A stretch of 64,000 nt of DNA. Origin: Flavobacterium swingsii. GTDB lineage: Bacteria > Bacteroidota > Bacteroidia > Flavobacteriales > Flavobacteriaceae. The notes beneath the pieces were generated by a model. That model searched no databases. It had not been told where the DNA came from and was given only the letters and a program-made list of their open reading frames with translations. Of this stretch, positions 8,784 through 18,600 are shown one piece after another. Each line of letters begins with the position of its first letter. Positions within the stretch are counted from its first letter, which is position 1. The position numbers and the translations under genes were made by a program. The stretch covers positions 424,525 through 488,524 of the forward strand of contig NZ_FOJT01000002.1 in NCBI RefSeq assembly GCF_900111965.1, written 5' to 3'.

Positions 8784-8838
8784 ATAACTTTTGAAAAGAA
8801 TTATATAAGAAGAAATAATCAGATCCAAAATACCTTTA
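8784..8838 (+). promoter_or_regulatory. three-part stress-type promoter before the ATP-cone gene
   Basis: ATAACT at 8784-8789, 11 nt, TTATATAAG at 8801-8809, 21 nt, and -7-like box TACCTTTA at 8831-8838. Spacings are identical to those at 2431, 25535, 26488 and 28200. The leader to the ATG at 8867 would be very short (about 20 nt). Confidence 0.62.
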
Positions 8839-8866
8839 TCCTTTGAGAATCAAAATAAAGGAACTT

Positions 8867-9697
8867 ATGAAAATTGTAAAACATTCCGGAGATATTGTAG
8901 ATTTTGATCGAGACAAACTCGAAAGGTCGCTGCTAAAATCAGGAGCAAACGAATCGATTGTTGAAAATGTTTTAGCATCTATTGAGCGAGAAATTTATGA
9001 AGGAATTTCAACAAAACGCATTTATAAACTGGCTTTTAAGCTATTAAAAAAATCATCAAACTCTCATGCAGCCCGATACAATTTAAGAGCAGCAATTCAG
9101 TTATTAGGACCTGCAGGATTCTTTTTTGAAAAATACATGGCTCTTGTTTTTGCATCAGAAGGGTATCAAACAAAAAACAATTTAACCTTACAAGGAAAAT
9201 GTATAACGCATGAAATTGATGTTCTTATAAAGAGAAACAATGAAATAAGTATGATAGAGTGTAAATTTCATGCAGTGAGAGAAACAAATTCTGATGTAAA
9301 AGTCCCAATGTATATCTTATCTCGATTTAACGATTTAAAAGACAGGCCTCATCACATTTTTTCAAACAGCGATCGGATTTCAAAATGCAGGATTGTTACA
9401 AACAACAGATTCACAACAGATGCAGTCACTTTTGCTAATTGCTCTGATTTAAACCTATTGAGTTGGGATTATCCTAAAAACAATAATTTGAGAACTAAAA
9501 TTGATAATAATAATTTATATCCTATCACTTGCCTAACCACATTATCAATAGCCGAAAAAGACAAATTATTGATTCTGGATGTAATTATGGTAAAAGAAAT
9601 AATCAACAATTCTGAACATTTAGAAAAAATTGGTTTGAGCTCAAATCGAATCAAAAATGTTCTAAAAGAAGCTTCGGATTTGTGTAAATACATTTGA
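8867..9697 (+). CDS. ATP-cone domain fused to a PD-(D/E)XK restriction-endonuclease-like domain
   Basis: A 276-residue protein. The ATG at 8867 is preferred over the TTG at 8843 because AAAGGA lies just upstream and the ATP-cone begins there. Residues 1-85 form an ATP-cone (IVKHSGDIVDFDRDKLERSL at its start), a nucleotide-sensing regulatory domain known from ribonucleotide reductases and NrdR. The following region has the nuclease-fold core: Asp in HEIDVL (118) and Glu-x-Lys in IECKF (131-133), as in Mrr-like nucleases. Such a fusion could be a nucleotide-gated nuclease. It sits 4 bases before the beta-CASP gene, and its promoter is of the shared stress type. Biochemical function is unknown. 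Confidence 0.82.
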   Translation: MKIVKHSGDIVDFDRDKLERSLLKSGANESIVENVLASIEREIYEGISTKRIYKLAFKLLKKSSNSHAARYNLRAAIQLLGPAGFFFEKYMALVFASEGYQTKNNLTLQGKCITHEIDVLIKRNNEISMIECKFHAVRETNSDVKVPMYILSRFNDLKDRPHHIFSNSDRISKCRIVTNNRFTTDAVTFANCSDLNLLSWDYPKNNNLRTKIDNNNLYPITCLTTLSIAEKDKLLILDVIMVKEIINNSEHLEKIGLSSNRIKNVLKEASDLCKYI

Positions 9698-9701
9698 AAA
9701 C

Positions 9702-11057
9702 ATGAAAATTAAATTTCTTGGAGGAGCCGGAACAGTCACAGGCTCAAAGACATTAGTAGAAAGCAACGGTATTAGGATTCTAATTGATTGCGGTCAGTTT
9801 CAGGGGATAAAACCATTACGTGAACTAAACTGGGAGCCGTTACCAATTTTACCTTCATCTATAGATTTTGTGTTACTCACCCATGGTCATTTGGATCATT
9901 GCGGCTGGTTACCACGATTAGTAAATCAAGGATTTAACGGAAAAATTTATTGCACTTCGCCAACCAAAGATGTGGCAAAATTAATTTTACTCGACAGTGC
10001 TAAAATTCAAGAGGAAGAAGCCAACAAGGCAAATGAAGGTCATTATTCAAAACACGAAATAGCAGAACCTCTTTATACGGTTGATCAGGCAGAAAAGGTT
10101 TTTCCATTCTTCAGAATTGTAAAGCCTAAAGAAGTAATCTCTCTAGATCCAGAAATTACAGCCACTTTTACAAATGCCGGACACATTATCGGAGCCTGTA
10201 CGGTTGAATTAAAACTTGAAAATAAAACCTTAGTATTTTCTGGTGATATTGGGAGGGATGATGATGTCTTAATGTTTCCACCGGAAAAACCGGAAAAAGC
10301 CAATTATATTTTTCTGGAAAGTACCTATGGTAACCGAATTCATCCTGAAACTGATGCGAAAGCAGAACTTGAAATGTATATTAATAATACTATTCGAAAA
10401 GGAGGTACAGTAATTTTACCAAGTTTTGCAGTAGAGCGTGCACAAACTGTAATGTATCTTTTATGGCAACTAAAAGAAGAAGACAAAATACCCAATGTTC
10501 CTTACATTATCGATACTCCTATGGGAATAAGTGTGCTTGATATTTTTTCTAATAATAGAATCTGGCATAAATTACATGAAGAAGAATTTACAAGTATGTG
10601 CAATATGTTTTCTATGATTTCAGATTACCAGGAAACGATTGAAACCATTTATAATAAACAGCCAAAAATCGTCATTGCAGCCAGTGGTATGATTACAGGA
10701 GGAAGGGTATTAAGTTATTTGGAAACATACATTGGTCTACCGGAAACCACTGTAATTATTATTGGTTATCAGGCAGAGGGAACCAGAGGTAGAAAACTGT
10801 TAGAGGGTGCCAAAGAAATTAAAATCCACGGAAAATATTATCCTGTATTGGCAAACATTCTTGAAATTGAAAGTCTGTCTGCTCATGCAGATCAGAACGG
10901 TTTATTAAATTGGCTTTCAGCATTAACAACAAAACCAAAAAAAGTGTTTTTGGTACATGGAGAAAACCAGCCGGCAGATGAGCTTCGTATAAAAATAAAT
11001 GAAAAATATGGTTGGGACTGCTCAGTTCCTTTAATGGGACAAGAAATTGAGCTATAA
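9702..11057 (+). CDS. metallo-beta-lactamase/beta-CASP RNase-like protein
   Basis: A 451-residue protein of the CPSF73/YSH1-like MBL-fold family. The metal motif HGHLDH lies at 61-66, with further ligands in NAGHIIGA, FSGDIGRDD and LSAHADQ; the beta-CASP insert runs from about 200 to 380. Family members are RNA endo- or exonucleases. The gene is coupled to the ATP-cone/nuclease gene with a 4-base gap. The pair suggests nucleic-acid turnover under stress. The length and all metal ligands look intact. The substrate is not known. Confidence 0.88.
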   Translation: MKIKFLGGAGTVTGSKTLVESNGIRILIDCGQFQGIKPLRELNWEPLPILPSSIDFVLLTHGHLDHCGWLPRLVNQGFNGKIYCTSPTKDVAKLILLDSAKIQEEEANKANEGHYSKHEIAEPLYTVDQAEKVFPFFRIVKPKEVISLDPEITATFTNAGHIIGACTVELKLENKTLVFSGDIGRDDDVLMFPPEKPEKANYIFLESTYGNRIHPETDAKAELEMYINNTIRKGGTVILPSFAVERAQTVMYLLWQLKEEDKIPNVPYIIDTPMGISVLDIFSNNRIWHKLHEEEFTSMCNMFSMISDYQETIETIYNKQPKIVIAASGMITGGRVLSYLETYIGLPETTVIIIGYQAEGTRGRKLLEGAKEIKIHGKYYPVLANILEIESLSAHADQNGLLNWLSALTTKPKKVFLVHGENQPADELRIKINEKYGWDCSVPLMGQEIEL

Positions 11058-11211
11058 AATAGTTACTTGTATAATAGTTTTAATAAGTTACCTTTCAGAT
11101 ATTCAAAATACTTAAAAAGAATGAAAATACTTAAATTAATAAAATTTTAAGAAAATAAAGAGAATAGATAACATAATAATTTGTTATTTAGTAAATATAT
11201 AAAATAAAAAA

Positions 11212-11646
11212 ATGAAAATAATTACACTATTCTTTTTATTAATAGTACTTCCAATAGAATGGGAGCCTGACTTTGATAATGCAAAGAAAATTGCAAAGGA
11301 AAAACATGAATTAATCTTATTAAATTTCTCAGGTTCAGATTGGTGTGGACCATGTATTTTGATGCGCAGAAACTATTTTGAAAGCCAAGTATTTACAGAT
11401 ATGGCAAATGAAAACTTAGTACTGGTAAATGCTGATTTTCCTAGAAAGAAGAAAAATATAGGAACATCAGAACAAGTTAAACAAAACGAAAATTTAGCCG
11501 AAATATATAACAAAGGCGGGAGCTTTCCTTTTACTCTGCTTTTAGATTCTAATGGTAAAGTTTTAAAAACATGGCATGAAAAACCAGAAGTTTCACCTGA
11601 ACAATGGACGGCCGAAATAAAAACGATTTGTGATAGCAAAAAGTAA
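11212..11646 (+). CDS. exported thioredoxin-like protein
   Basis: A 144-residue thioredoxin-fold protein. A short hydrophobic N-terminus (1-14) may be a signal or anchor. The redox site is WCGPC (44-48), and GGSFPFTLLLDSNG contains the cis-Pro region. DFDNAKKIAKEKHELILLNFSGSDW is typical of DUF255/thioredoxin_7-like proteins in Bacteroidota. It begins a four-gene operon with ApbE, a DUF4266-type lipoprotein and a DUF3570-type protein, so it probably keeps thiols of a partner, perhaps the Cys-rich lipoprotein, reduced or correctly paired. Confidence 0.85.
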   Translation: MKIITLFFLLIVLPIEWEPDFDNAKKIAKEKHELILLNFSGSDWCGPCILMRRNYFESQVFTDMANENLVLVNADFPRKKKNIGTSEQVKQNENLAEIYNKGGSFPFTLLLDSNGKVLKTWHEKPEVSPEQWTAEIKTICDSKK

Positions 11647-11656
11647 CATATTGCAG

Positions 11657-12580
11657 ATGCAGAAATATTCGCAATCCTTAAAATTGATGGGCAATAACTT
11701 CACAGTTACAGTTGTTGCGGAAGATAAAAAATTTGCCCTGAAGAATATTGAAATTGCAATCGAAGAAATAAAAAGGATAGAACAACTTTTTACCACATTT
11801 AAGGCCGACAGTCAGACCAATTTAATCAATGAAAATGCGGGAATACAACCTGTAAAAGTGGATAGTGAAGTTTTTAATTTGATAGAAAGAAGCATTGGGA
11901 TATCAAAAATTACCCAAGGAGCATTTGATATAACCTACGGAAGCATTGACAAGACACTTTGGAATTTTGACAAAACAATGACGAAATTGCCAACACCAGA
12001 ACAGGCAAAAAAGATGGTATATCTGATTAATTACAATAATATAATACTAGATAGGAATAATAGTACTGTTTTTTTAAAGGAAAAAGGAATGCGTATTGGT
12101 TTTGGGGGTATTGGCAAAGGATATGCTGCTGAAATGGCAAAGAATAAGCTGTTACAAAATAGGGTGCAAAGTGGTATCATCAACGCAAGTGGAGATCTTA
12201 CTTCTTGGGGATTGCAGCCCAACGGAAAACAATGGACTATTGGCATTGCAAATCCCAACCAGCCTACTTCCGCTTTCTCATATCTTGAAATATCAGGAAA
12301 AGCAGTAGCTACTTCGGGTAATTATGAAAAATTTATCCTCATAAAAGGAAAAAAGTATTCACACACCATAAATCCAAAGACAGGCCTGCCTATAACTGGG
12401 ATTAAAAGCGTTACAGTAATTAGTGGAAATGCCGAATTTGCTGATGCTATGGCAACTCCAATTGCTGTTATGGGAATAAAAGCGGGACTTTTTCTCGTAA
12501 ACCAGATACCAGATTTATATTGCATAATCATAGATGATGATAATAAGATTTACACTTCTAAAAATATTAACTTGAAATGA
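11657..12580 (+). CDS. apbE: ApbE-type FAD:protein FMN transferase without signal peptide
   Basis: A 307-residue ApbE-family protein. The ATG at 11657 is preferred over the GTG at 11630, which would overlap the thioredoxin gene. Family motifs are present: GFGGIGKGYAAEMAKNKL, GIINASGDLTSWG, the HTINPKTGLPI metal/FAD region, and NAEFADAMATPIAVMG. ApbE transfers FMN from FAD to a Ser/Thr of a target protein. Unlike typical periplasmic ApbE lipoproteins, no signal peptide or lipobox is visible with any start in the frame, so it may act in the cytoplasm. It overlaps the next gene by 4 bases (ATGA). Confidence 0.9.
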   Translation: MQKYSQSLKLMGNNFTVTVVAEDKKFALKNIEIAIEEIKRIEQLFTTFKADSQTNLINENAGIQPVKVDSEVFNLIERSIGISKITQGAFDITYGSIDKTLWNFDKTMTKLPTPEQAKKMVYLINYNNIILDRNNSTVFLKEKGMRIGFGGIGKGYAAEMAKNKLLQNRVQSGIINASGDLTSWGLQPNGKQWTIGIANPNQPTSAFSYLEISGKAVATSGNYEKFILIKGKKYSHTINPKTGLPITGIKSVTVISGNAEFADAMATPIAVMGIKAGLFLVNQIPDLYCIIIDDDNKIYTSKNINLK

Positions 12581-12810
12581 AGAGACCAAACCTAAAAACT
12601 TTATTAATGCTATTTAGTATTGTTATTTTTGGCTTGTTGGGAAGTTCCTGCACGGCCGTAAAAGAATACCAGAAAGGAAAGATTAATGATTCCGAAATGG
12701 TACTTTCCAATCGAAAAATTGAAAAGACAGAGTTAAGTTTTCAATCCTACCGTGAGGGTGCTTCCGGTGCTAATTCAGGAAAAAGCGGCGGTGGATGCGG
12801 ATGTAACTAA
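12577..12810 (+). CDS. DUF4266-type small lipoprotein with C-terminal GGGCGCN
   Basis: A 77-residue precursor with a lipoprotein signal (lipobox LGSSC, Cys25) and a mature part of about 52 residues. It ends SGKSGGGCGCN, a Gly-rich tail with two cysteines. The stretch REGASGAN just before the tail resembles, but does not fully match, the flavinylation consensus D-x-x-S/T-G-A-T. It resembles the DUF4266 family, which travels with DUF3570 proteins. Coupling to apbE and a thioredoxin gene makes it a possible modified redox or metal carrier, though this is inference. Confidence 0.82.
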   Translation: MKRPNLKTLLMLFSIVIFGLLGSSCTAVKEYQKGKINDSEMVLSNRKIEKTELSFQSYREGASGANSGKSGGGCGCN

Positions 12811-12827
12811 CTATCTTATAACAGAAT

Positions 12828-14006
12828 ATGAAAAGAATATTTATTACAGGATTTGCTTTACTCGGGATATTACGGTTAAGCGCACAGAATACGCCAACAG
12901 ATTCTACAGGATACAAAAGCACAAAATTAAAGGTTGAAGAAGTCAATTTCGTTTCAAGTTATTACACACAAAATGGTAATAATGCAGCGGTTACCGGAGG
13001 TATAGGTTCTGAAGAGCTTACAGACCTTTCCAATACTATCGATGTCAAACTGATAAAATATGGAAAATCGGGTAAAAAGTATACTTGGGATGTTGAAGTA
13101 GGCTTTGACTACTATACATCCGCTTCTTCAGATATGGTTGACCTTAGTGCTAATACGTCAGCATCTTCTGCCGATATCCGTTTTTATCCTTCCGTAAGTT
13201 ATACTATGGAGAATGAAGAAAAAGGAAATACTTTTGGAGCTGGCATATCTTCATCGACAGAGTTTGATTATCAGTCTTTTGGCGGGAATATCAGCTATTC
13301 AAAAAAGACAAAAGACCGCAACGGTGAATTTACTGCAAAATTTCAAGCCTTTCTCGATCAGGTAAAATTGATTGAGCCAATAGAGTTAAGGACAAACGAA
13401 GGTTACGCAACAGCTTCACGTAACACTTTTGCTGGATCACTGAGTTACGCGCAAATTGTAAACAAAAACTTTCAGGTAATGTTCCTTGCGGACGTAATTA
13501 CGCAAAACGGTTATTTGAGCCTTCCTTTTCACAGGGTATATTTCACGGATAGTTCAGTACATCAGGAAAAACTCCCAGACGCAAGATTGAAAATACCTTT
13601 AGCAATAAGAGCGAGTTATTTTTTGGGTGACAATTTTATCATAAGAGGTTATTACCGCTTTTATTCGGATGATTGGGGATTGAAATCTCATACAGCCAAT
13701 ATCGAATTACCTGTTAAATTGTCTACAGTATTTTCGTTAAGCCCATTCTATAGATATTATACACAAACAGGTGTGAAATATTTCAAAGGATTTGAAGAGC
13801 ATACAGGTAGTGAGAAATTTTACACGAGTAATTATGACTTATCTAAATTTAACAGCAATTTCTTTGGTATAGGTATGAAACTTACTCCGCTTAAAGGTGT
13901 CTTTGGTATTAAGCATTTCAATACACTGGAGTTGCGGTATGGTCATTATACAAAGACTACTAATATGATTTCTAATATTATAAGCCTCAATATTAAATAC
14001 AAATAA
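12828..14006 (+). CDS. DUF3570 family outer-membrane beta-barrel-like protein
   Basis: A 392-residue exported protein: signal peptide 1-19 (ending LSAQ), then many amphipathic beta strands with aromatic girdles (e.g. YTWDVEVGFDYYTSASSDM, FIIRGYYRFYSDDWG), ending NIISLNIKYK as outer-membrane barrels do. The conserved SASSADIRFYPSVSY region fits DUF3570. It is the last gene of the thioredoxin-apbE-DUF4266 operon, followed by a strong terminator at 14018-14051. It may be the pore or partner through which the small lipoprotein is exposed or acts. Confidence 0.85.
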   Translation: MKRIFITGFALLGILRLSAQNTPTDSTGYKSTKLKVEEVNFVSSYYTQNGNNAAVTGGIGSEELTDLSNTIDVKLIKYGKSGKKYTWDVEVGFDYYTSASSDMVDLSANTSASSADIRFYPSVSYTMENEEKGNTFGAGISSSTEFDYQSFGGNISYSKKTKDRNGEFTAKFQAFLDQVKLIEPIELRTNEGYATASRNTFAGSLSYAQIVNKNFQVMFLADVITQNGYLSLPFHRVYFTDSSVHQEKLPDARLKIPLAIRASYFLGDNFIIRGYYRFYSDDWGLKSHTANIELPVKLSTVFSLSPFYRYYTQTGVKYFKGFEEHTGSEKFYTSNYDLSKFNSNFFGIGMKLTPLKGVFGIKHFNTLELRYGHYTKTTNMISNIISLNIKYK

Positions 14007-14017
14007 GTGTTAGTGCT

Positions 14018-14051
14018 AAATAAAAGCTGCTCTTTGGAGTAGCTTTTATTT
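14018..14051 (+). terminator. intrinsic terminator after the apbE-DUF3570 operon
   Basis: AAATAAAAGCT (14018-14028) pairs with AGCTTTTATTT (14041-14051), extended by a G-T wobble and CTC/GAG around a TTTG loop, giving a near-perfect 15-bp stem just after the DUF3570 stop. Confidence 0.8.
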
Positions 14052-14281
14052 AACAAGTATAAATTGTAAGTAGAACCCTTGGTCATCATATCTTTTTAAT
14101 AAGTCTTAATCATGGGAACCAAATAATCAGAAAATTTCTATCATTACAGATTAAATTTATAGCATTTTTATTTTATAATGAATTATCTTTATGTTTGATA
14201 TAGCATAAATTACATTTTTATTTATCTCAAAAGTAAAAATAATGGCATATTTTAACTCCATACTAATTTAAAACTGCTACT

Positions 14282-15175
14282 ATGGAATTTATAGATTATT
14301 ATAAAATTCTCGAGCTAGACAAAACAGCTACTGAAGCGGATATTAAAAAGGCATATCGTAAACTCGCCAGAAAATACCATCCTGATTTAAATCCAAATAA
14401 TAAGGAATCTGAAAAGAAATTCAAGGAAATAAATGAAGCCAATGAAGTTTTAAGCCATCTCGAAAACCGTAAAAAATATGACAAATATGGTAAAGATTGG
14501 AAGCATGCTGAAGAATTTGAAAAATCAGGGTATAATTCTAATCAATATCAAGGGACAGGAAGACAGCAGCAATATTCGGATGTTTCAGATGATTTCTCCG
14601 ATTTTTTTCAGTCTATGTACGGAAGAGCTGGGGGCGGAAGGAGCAGGGAGGCAAAGTTCAGAGGACAGGATTTCAATGCCGAATTGCATTTATCCATGAC
14701 TGACGTTTATAAGACACAAAAACAAACCCTAACAGTTAATGGTAAAAATATAAGGATAACTATTCCGGCAGGAATAGAAAATGGCCAAGTCATAAAAATT
14801 GCAGACCATGGGGCTCCAGGATCTAATGGTGGGCCTAATGGGGACTTATATATTACCTTTTCAATCTCTGATAATCCTAATTTTAAAAGAGATGGCAGCA
14901 ATTTGTATTCAAATGTTGATATTGATCTTTATACTGCATTATTAGGAGGGACTATTTTAGTAAATACATTTGATGACAAAGTGAAACTGAAAGTTTCTAG
15001 TGAAACACAAACAGGTACAAAAGTCAAATTAAAAGGTAAAGGTTTTCCAGTTTATAAATCAGAAGGAAATTTTGGAGATTTGTACGTCACTTATAACATA
15101 AAGCTTCCTACTAACCTTACTGATAAAGAAAAAGAATTATTTACCGAACTATCAAAATTAAGAAACTATGAGTAA
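14282..15175 (+). CDS. cbpA: DnaJ-type co-chaperone, CbpA-like
   Basis: A 297-residue J-domain protein. The J domain (1-70) has HPD at 33-35. A Gly/Ser-rich linker (about 80-115) leads to the DnaJ C-terminal substrate-binding domains ([18 protein letters not shown] onward). The CxxCxGxG zinc-finger repeats of DnaJ are absent, which identifies the CbpA class. It stimulates DnaK and may bind DNA in stationary phase. The CbpM-like modulator gene overlaps its end by 8 bases. The 275-base region upstream has the preceding terminator and no clear promoter. Confidence 0.92.
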   Translation: MEFIDYYKILELDKTATEADIKKAYRKLARKYHPDLNPNNKESEKKFKEINEANEVLSHLENRKKYDKYGKDWKHAEEFEKSGYNSNQYQGTGRQQQYSDVSDDFSDFFQSMYGRAGGGRSREAKFRGQDFNAELHLSMTDVYKTQKQTLTVNGKNIRITIPAGIENGQVIKIADHGAPGSNGGPNGDLYITFSISDNPNFKRDGSNLYSNVDIDLYTALLGGTILVNTFDDKVKLKVSSETQTGTKVKLKGKGFPVYKSEGNFGDLYVTYNIKLPTNLTDKEKELFTELSKLRNYE

Positions 15176-15464
15176 TGAAAACTTAATACTGATTGACCAA
15201 TTTTGTCTGCACCACGATATAAACATGACTTTTATTACAGGTCTGCACGATTATGGAATGATTGAGATTATTGTTGTAGAAGAAAAACAATACTTTCCAC
15301 ACGAACAGCTTGCACAAGTTGAGAAAATGATAAGGCTGCATTATGAATTGGAAATTAACCTTGAAGGCATTGACACAATAATGACCTTACTTCAACAGAT
15401 TGAAAATTTACAAACCGAACTAATAAATAGACAGAATAGAATAAATTTTTTAGAAAGATTATAA
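15168..15464 (+). CDS. cbpM: CbpM-like chaperone modulator
   Basis: A 98-residue helical protein related to MerR-type N-terminal folds, with [19 protein letters not shown] near the N-terminus and a C-terminal coiled coil ([20 protein letters not shown]). CbpM binds the J domain of CbpA and inhibits its action on DnaK. Overlap with cbpA by 8 bases indicates translational coupling, which fits a fixed ratio of modulator to co-chaperone. The low sequence conservation of the family keeps the call moderately certain. Confidence 0.85.
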   Translation: MSNENLILIDQFCLHHDINMTFITGLHDYGMIEIIVVEEKQYFPHEQLAQVEKMIRLHYELEINLEGIDTIMTLLQQIENLQTELINRQNRINFLERL

Positions 15465-15584
15465 TTTTTGTTTTTATACTGCACTAAATTTTTCGACTCA
15501 CTTTATTATATATAAATTCATTTGCGAAGCAATTTTTACAATAATTTACTTACAGAAAAAACCTAACAAAGTAAAATTATTCAG

Positions 15585-15592
15585 TATCTTTA
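15585..15592 (+). promoter_or_regulatory. putative -7 box for the tricorn-like protease gene
   Basis: TATCTTTA fits the Bacteroidota -7 consensus TAnnTTTG at seven of eight positions (six defined plus the free nn), placed 81 bases before the start codon at 15674. No convincing -33 TTG was found at the usual spacing. Confidence 0.35.
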
Positions 15593-15673
15593 GACACTCA
15601 AATTATTCAAAGCTTTGTTTTAAGGTTATTGCCTACTATAATATTTTTTTACTAACAAAAAATCCTTTTTTTT

Positions 15674-18600
15674 ATGTTTAAAATGTGTACCACTTTATTG
15701 GCCATATTTGGCTTATCTATGTCTATTTCTGCTCAAATCACTCCTTTATGGATGAAAAATCCCGCCATTTCTCCCGATGGAAAAACAATTGTATTTAGTT
15801 ACAAAGGAGATCTTTACAAAGTAGAAACAGTAGGTGGTGTGGCAATACCGCTCACTTTGAATGAAGCCTATGATGCGACTCCGGTTTGGAGTCCGGATGG
15901 TACAAAAATTGCATTTGCAAGTGATCGTTATGGAAATTTTGATGTGTTTATAATGCCGGCAACAGGCGGTGAAGCCAAACGATTAACACAATATTCAGGA
16001 AATGATTATCCCACGGATTTCAGTCCTGACGGTAAGGAAGTTATTTTTTCGTCGCCACGAAATGGCATGAAAGAGTCTGTACGATTTCCATCCAAAAGAT
16101 TTTTTAGTATGCTTTATAGTGTACCAGTTTCAGGAGGACGGAGTATTTTAATTTCATCGGCAGCAATTCAAAATGCACATTATGATAATACAGGACAAAA
16201 AATAATATTTCAAGACCGTAAAGGATATGAAGACGAATGGCGAAAAAGACATACTTCTTCGGTAACCAGAGACATTTGGGAATACGACTTAAAAAAACAA
16301 AGCTATACTAAAATCACCGATTTTGAAGGCGAAGACAGAGAGCCTATTTTTAGTGCCAATGCGCAATCTATTTATTATTTAAGCGAGAAAAAAGGGGACC
16401 AAAACCTATTCAAACGAAATTTAGCCAACGGAAACGAGGTGCAACTGACTACTTTTGAAAAGCATCCAGTTCGTGAACTCAGCCGCTCTAAAGAGGATTT
16501 ACTGTGTTTTACCTGGAATGGAGAAATTTACACGGTAAAAGAAGGTCAAAAACCATTCAAACTAGCGATTAGAATTAATGCCGATATCAGAGGAAACGAA
16601 GAGCAAATAATTCCAGTAAATGGTGGCGCAACCGAAATAGCACTTTCTCCCAACGGAAAAGAAATAGCATTCGTGTTTAGGGGAGAGGTTTTTGTAACGG
16701 CAACCGATAAAAGTCTGACAAAAAGAATTACCAATACACCAGCTCAGGAGCGTTCGTTAAGCTGGGGATTAGATGGCAAAGCCCTGTTTTATGCTTCGGA
16801 AAGAGGAGACAGTTGGGATATTTACAAAGCCACTCTTGTCAGAAAAGAAGAACCTTATTTTTTTAACGCTACCTTGGTTTCAGAAGAATTGGTAATTAAT
16901 GGTAAGAAAGATGATTTTCAACCTGTTGTATCGCCCGACGGAAAAGAAATTGCCTATCTGGAAGACAGAAATGTTTTAAAAGTATACAACCTCGAAAAAA
17001 AAGCAACTAGAACCATTATTTCATACGGAGAGAATTTCTCTTATCGCGACGGCGACCAGCATTTTGCATGGAGTCCTGATAGCAAATGGATTGTAGCTGA
17101 GAATGCGCTAGGTTATTTTGGTAAAAGTAATTTGGTTTTATATGATGCAAATAGCGACAAAAAAGGAATTAACCTTACCAATAGCGGATTTTATAATGGA
17201 TATCCACAATGGGCATTAAAAGGAAAGGCATTGATTTGGCTGACTGACAAAAACGGAAAAAGATCTTTAGCAAACTCTGGGGAGGGTGATGTTGATATTT
17301 ACGCTATGTTTTTTGATCCAGAAGAATTTGACCGCTTTAAATTAGATAAAGACGAATATGCGCTACTGATCGAAAAAGAAAAAAAGGATAAGGAAGAGAA
17401 AGAAAAAAACGAGAAAGACGAAAAAGAAAAGAAAAGCACTGATAAAAAAGAAGTAATAAAACCGCTTCTTTTAGAGCTAACCAATATTGATAATCGTAAA
17501 GTTAAACTGACTCCAGGCTCGGTTGATTTATCTTCATTTCAAATGACTGCCGATGGTGGTAAAGTCTATTTTATGGCTAAATATGAAGACAAATACAATG
17601 TTTGGGAATTAGATGCCCGAACCAAAGAATTAAAATTACTAGCCAAAACAAACTCCAAAGAAGGAGATTTGGTTTTGAGTGCGGACGGAAAAATGCTGGT
17701 TGTTCTAGCTGACGGAAACATTTCTAAAATTGAAATTGAAGGAGCTAAATTAACTCCCGTAGTCATAAAAGATGAAATGCTTCTTAATAAATCAGCCGAA
17801 AGAACCTATATCTTTAATCATGCATGGCGTCAGGTAAAAAATAAATTTTACGATCCAAAAATTCATGGTATCGACTGGGAAATGTATAGAGATAATTATG
17901 CAAGATTTCTACCCCACATTAATAACAATTACGATTTTCAAATCCTTTTGAGTGAATTATTGGGAGAACTCAATGCATCCCACACGGGAGGTCGCTACAA
18001 ACCACAATCAGAAAATGGTGATCAAACCGCTAGTTTAGGATTGTTTTATGATGAAAAATCGAAAGAAGATGGCTTGTTGGTTCAAGAAGTAATACAAGAA
18101 GGACCTTTGGCAAATGCTAAAAGTAAAATACAAAAAGGACACATTATAAAAAAAATAGACGGAACAGAAATTACAGCCAATACAGAATGGAATGGACTTC
18201 TGAATAGAAAAGCAGGTAAAAATCTATTGCTGAGCCTTTACGACCCAATTAAAAAAGTAAGCTGGGAAGAAACCGTAAAACCTATTTCGCAAGATATAGA
18301 AACCGCATTATTGTACAAACGTTGGACCACCACCATGCGAAAAATGGTAGATTCACTAAGTAATGGAAAAGTGGGTTATGTTCACGTTCAGGGAATGAAC
18401 GACCCGAGTTACAGAAAAGTATTTGATGAAGTTTTAGGACGAAATATAGATAAAGATGCCCTAATTGTAGATACACGATTCAATGGGGGCGGATGGTTAC
18501 ATGAAGACTTATCTAACTTTTTAAACGGAAAACAATATGCCACATTTCACCCTTATGGATTTGAATCTAAAGGAGGCGAACCAGCCGACAAATGGTTTAA

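Noticed and set aside
8867..9697. ATP-cone protein as NrdR.
   Set aside because: It lacks the N-terminal zinc ribbon and has a nuclease-like C-terminal domain.
14154..14191. Possible further stress-type promoter before cbpA: AATTTATAGC and TATCTTTA with about 20 nt between.
   Set aside because: The core lacks one base, the RYAAST element is missing, and the spacing differs. Too weak to include in the regulon.
19..15464. The first 15 kb as an integrated mobile element.
   Set aside because: No integrase, transposase, tRNA junction or flanking repeats were seen, and the window cuts the left edge.
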